This document shows, piece after piece, positions 60,801 through 64,000 of a DNA stretch of 64,000 nucleotides. Every line of letters begins with the position of its first letter. Positions within the stretch are counted from its first letter, which is position 1. The stretch comes from Rhabdornis inornatus (Eukaryota > Chordata > Aves > Passeriformes > Rhabdornithidae). Both the position numbers and the translations under genes were made by a program. The notes below the pieces were generated by a model. That model did not search any database, was not told where the DNA came from, and saw nothing but the letters and a program-made list of their open reading frames with translations. The stretch lies in the NCBI GenBank assembly GCA_013397075.1, contig VWZS01004810.1, positions 1,936,561-2,000,560 on the forward strand, in the 5' to 3' direction.

Positions 60801-63800
60801 TCAAATCCAGCTCGTCTCCCACCCACACATTTTGTACACAAACATCGGCAGACAGAACGATCAAGGCCAGGGAGCACTGTGGGATCTTCCCACAAGAGGG
60901 AATGCCTGGAGGATTCCCTTTGACTGATTTATACAACCTCTTGTCAATCAAAGGCACAACATGTTCTTCAAACCGCCTCTCCTGTTTTCCTTCTCTACTC
61001 AGGGGGACCGAGGAATGTGTCAGCAGAAAGGGAAAAGTGATATATTGGGAGCACTTAGCTTTTTGCCACATCAAAAACACATTTACTATTGCAATCAACT
61101 CCATTTCCTTCAAAGTAATATGGGAAAATTTGCTGAAGAGCAAATTTTGGAAGGCGCCCTTGTGAATGATTCCCAGCTATCCCGTGACTGCAAGCAATGT
61201 GAATTTGTGTTGGTGGGTTCCTGTTGCAGCTGAACTACAGGTTAAGGATCACAAATCCCCTGGACTGGGTGCTGGACTAGAACCCAGCCCAACTGTGGCA
61301 GTGCAACCTCCTGGGCAGCACTTGGCTTCTCCAGGCCTGAGCTCCCTGTCTGGAAGACGAGGATGATGTTCCTCCACAACACACAGGTGTGCTGAGGATA
61401 AAAGCTGTGAGCCACAAAAAGATGCTCAGATGTCACTGAGGGCACACACAGGTGTGAGGATACAGCTCCCCACAGGAGTGGACTAAACACAGATCCCATC
61501 CCACTGTGACCTTCCCACCAAGCAAGCACAGCCAGACAGCACAGGCTTTGCACACACTGGTGGTTCTCAGCATTGTAACATCAAAAATAATTCTAAAAGC
61601 AGACAGAAAAGCTGCTATTTGAGCTCGGATGCTGCCCTAGTCAGCTCTGGCACCGTGGTTGGAGCGGACGTGCCTGTCTGCATGCCCAGGGGCGGCTGGA
61701 AACAGAGCAAACCTCCAGTGCACAGATCTGTCTGCTCCCAAAATCCCATCTGGTGAACCATGGCAAGGCTTCCTCCAGACCGTGTCCTCAAGCTCAGTCT
61801 GGCTGCGAGGGGCATCGTGGGCACTTGGTCAGGCAGTGGAGAGCATCCTCCTTCTGGAGAGGAGGGTGGAGGTGGAGATTGTGCTCCAAAAGCTTCCTGT
61901 CCCCACTCCTTTCTATGGGGGACTGTGCTGCTGACACTTCTGTACCCAGACAGATAACTCAGGGTGTTTCTGGGATGAAGTGGGCTGTATCCTGTCCTGC
62001 TGGCAAAACTTCAACCACGGAGCAGGCAGGAAGGAACAAGATCTCTTGGTAAAACCCACTGTACCAGCAATTTATTGAACACAAAACATCCTCAGTGAGG
62101 CTGCAGAAGTGCACAGAAAAATTCACAGGCTGATACAAAACCCATGGAGGCAAAAACAGAACATCTTCTCTTCTTTGAAGGTCCAGCTAAAGAACAGATT
62201 TCAGCTGTAATACTGAAACCTAATTAATCTACAATATTTATCTGTTTGCTCTGCAGAATGTTATTTGTGTTTAACTCAACACATGCCAGAGGATCCCAAC
62301 CATGACATAAGCAGCATTTTAACACATCCCTTACAGTTGAAAATTTTCTCCCTCCCTTGCCAGACCAGGGTGCTGGCAGTCACCCAGCCCTTTTATTCTT
62401 AAATATGTTATTGTTCTTGCTGACCTAAGGTTAATCTTACCCAAGGATGAGGAACTATGGTGCAGTTGCTAAATATCAGAAAGGTTCCTGCTTGTTTATT
62501 GCCCAATATTGTAAGGCAGCTTGACTGTCACATGGACACCACCCAGTTTGCCGACTGCAGCACAGACCTCCAATCTGTTCTCAAAGCTGTTGCACTGCTT
62601 TTCTCATTTAGGCTGGGAATTGGGTTGGAGTTAGGGAAAAATGAAGTTGCCCACATGAATGAGCACCGAACTATTAGAAAGGCCCTCATTTGGGCTCCAA
62701 CAAACACCTCAAACCTCAGCCAATTTCTCTGACCATTTCAAACCTCAGGAGATCACAGAGATCAAATGGAAATTGTACACACAGCAGCACAAGGAATTTT
62801 GCCCTGTGTTTTTTTCTAGATTCTGGTCAGAAGTGCTTTCGGACAAGTGCCTTTATCAGATGTCTTTGTCAGGACTTATCCCATCAGAAATCTGAGTCCA
62901 GAGTTGCCTGCCCAACTATGAATGTCAGTCTTGGGTCATTCCAGGTTGGCCTCTAAAACTTAAGGAAAACATTCAAAGCTACTTTCCCCAAACTGGTACA
63001 CATATTTAATTTTATCTGCAACAAACAATGGGTTTTTGTTGCAGAAAATAAAATTTAAAAACTAAAACCAAATCTGAGATTCAGCAGCAGAAAATATAAG
63101 CATAAAATAAGGGAAGAAACCTGAGTCTCTCTCTTTCAACAGCCACCTTACTTTGCAGTCTACTGCTACTTCCACAGCAGCAACTTCCCCTCATCTCTGA
63201 TGCTCATCAACTGCAGCTTCTCCCCCAAAATTCTCCTTGCCCTCTGTGTCTGATAACACAGTTTTACTGTCTCATGCTCTTTGTCTGCTTTTTGCCAGTT
63301 TTCATTGGGGTGCCTGAAGGTCTGATGGCAAAAGATGAAAAACTGCAGTGTGTCCTGCTCCAGGACAAAGGCATGTGGGCAGGTGATCCACAGAAAAGCT
63401 TTATCAACTGGAAGCTGATGAAACTCCTGGGGTAACACACTGATGCTATATTACTCCCAGATTCAGTTGGCTCAGAAGCCAGGAAATCTCATCTGTCAAT
63501 TTTCCCTGTGTAATGAAGAACAGGATTTGGCTGTGGGATTGGGAAGCAGCTTACATCTCCTGCAGGATGAAATAAAGCCCTGCTGCCAGTCCCTATGTCC
63601 AGGCTCAGCACAGCCACTTTGAGCCTGGAGAAGCTGATGTGTCTGGACCTTACAGACTCAGTATTCCATTAGCACGATATTACAGCTTCCTTAACACAGA
63701 GCCACGATTTTCAGCTGAAGATTTGGCTGGATTTTTTAGTAATTGGAAAGTGACCTTTCTGTGAAAACACCATGGACAGGGCACCAATAGTTTGCCTGCA

Positions 63801-64000
63801 ATATGACATGATGATAAATTCTTCTACTTTACAACAATAGTGTTCATCTCCAAAGGGAAATTTCCTCAGAGTTTTGGATGTAACACAGGGCTGCGATTCA
63901 GAAATGAGAAGGAGTTGCAAGGGCTATTTCATTTTGTCATATAAGTTGGTTTAGTTCGAGGCAAGCGAAAAGGAGCTACAGGGATTTCCATTAGATGATG
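57898..64000 (-). other. PAPPA intron 10, 3' part (at least 6.1 kb)
   Basis: The sequence upstream of exon 11 shows no match to the expected preceding exon (which should carry residues like human CPGWVIIGQPAASQ). I therefore treat it all as intron. It contains one short CR1 remnant at about 60285-60345. The rest is unique sequence without a coding gene. Confidence 0.75.
60285..60345 (+). mobile_element. Short CR1 LINE 3' tail remnant
   Basis: GGTTAATGTTTGGACTCAAT, GATCTTAGAGATGATCTAAG and TTATTCTGTGATTCT follow the extreme 3' end of CR1 (TTGGACTCGATGATCTT through ATTCTRTGATTCT). Only about 60 bases are recognisable, so it is a heavily decayed or very short copy. Confidence 0.7.

Noticed and set aside
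57898..64000. Search for PAPPA exon 10
   Set aside because: No minus-strand frame here resembles the residues expected before exon 11, so the exon is presumed to be outside the window.
1..64000. CRISPR arrays, operons, integrated viruses
   Set aside because: No regularly spaced repeats, no prokaryotic gene organisation, and no retroviral gag, pol or env-like frames or paired LTRs were seen.

Overview
The window is vertebrate nuclear DNA, almost certainly from a bird. Three copies of the 3' end of an avian CR1 LINE are present (ending in the typical ATTCTATGATTCTAT-type tail), other repeats are sparse, introns are short compared with mammals, and the coding exons closely resemble a known vertebrate gene. 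I cannot name the species. There are no bacterial or phage-type genes. The only gene supported by the sequence is the 3' half of PAPPA (pregnancy-associated plasma protein A, pappalysin-1), read on the minus strand. Twelve coding exons could be placed to the base. They run from 57897 down to the stop codon at 5587-5585 and join in one frame to give 579 residues, the C-terminal third of the protein. I number them 11-22 on the assumption that the bird gene has the 22 exons of the human gene. Upstream exons, which would encode the N-terminal and catalytic parts, lie beyond base 64000. Layout from right to left (5' to 3' of the gene): 57898-64000 is the 3' part of the preceding intron; exons 11-13 (57897-53535) encode the region before the sushi modules; exons 14-20 (44284-20828) encode five CCP/sushi modules; exon 21 (16594-16496) encodes the third Lin12-Notch repeat (LNR3); exon 22 (5692-5585) encodes the C-terminal tail; and 5584 to about 110 is interpreted as a long 3'UTR ending near an AATAAA signal and AT-rich microsatellites. 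All internal introns obey GT-AG, and intron phases agree across every junction. Biologically, PAPP-A is a secreted dimeric metzincin protease that cleaves IGF-binding proteins. The CCP modules coded here tether it to cell-surface glycosaminoglycan, and LNR3 helps determine which IGFBP is cut. Everything outside the exons is intron or UTR. It holds CR1 fragments, one inverted-repeat transposon-like relic, microsatellites, a striking A/C-only tract next to exon 14, a 7-base assembly gap beside the exon 20 acceptor, and several stretches that look like conserved noncoding or enhancer elements. I saw no convincing new biological system. The most interesting leads are splicing-related: a tandem in-frame acceptor at exon 12, and a weak donor followed by a U/G tract at exon 14.
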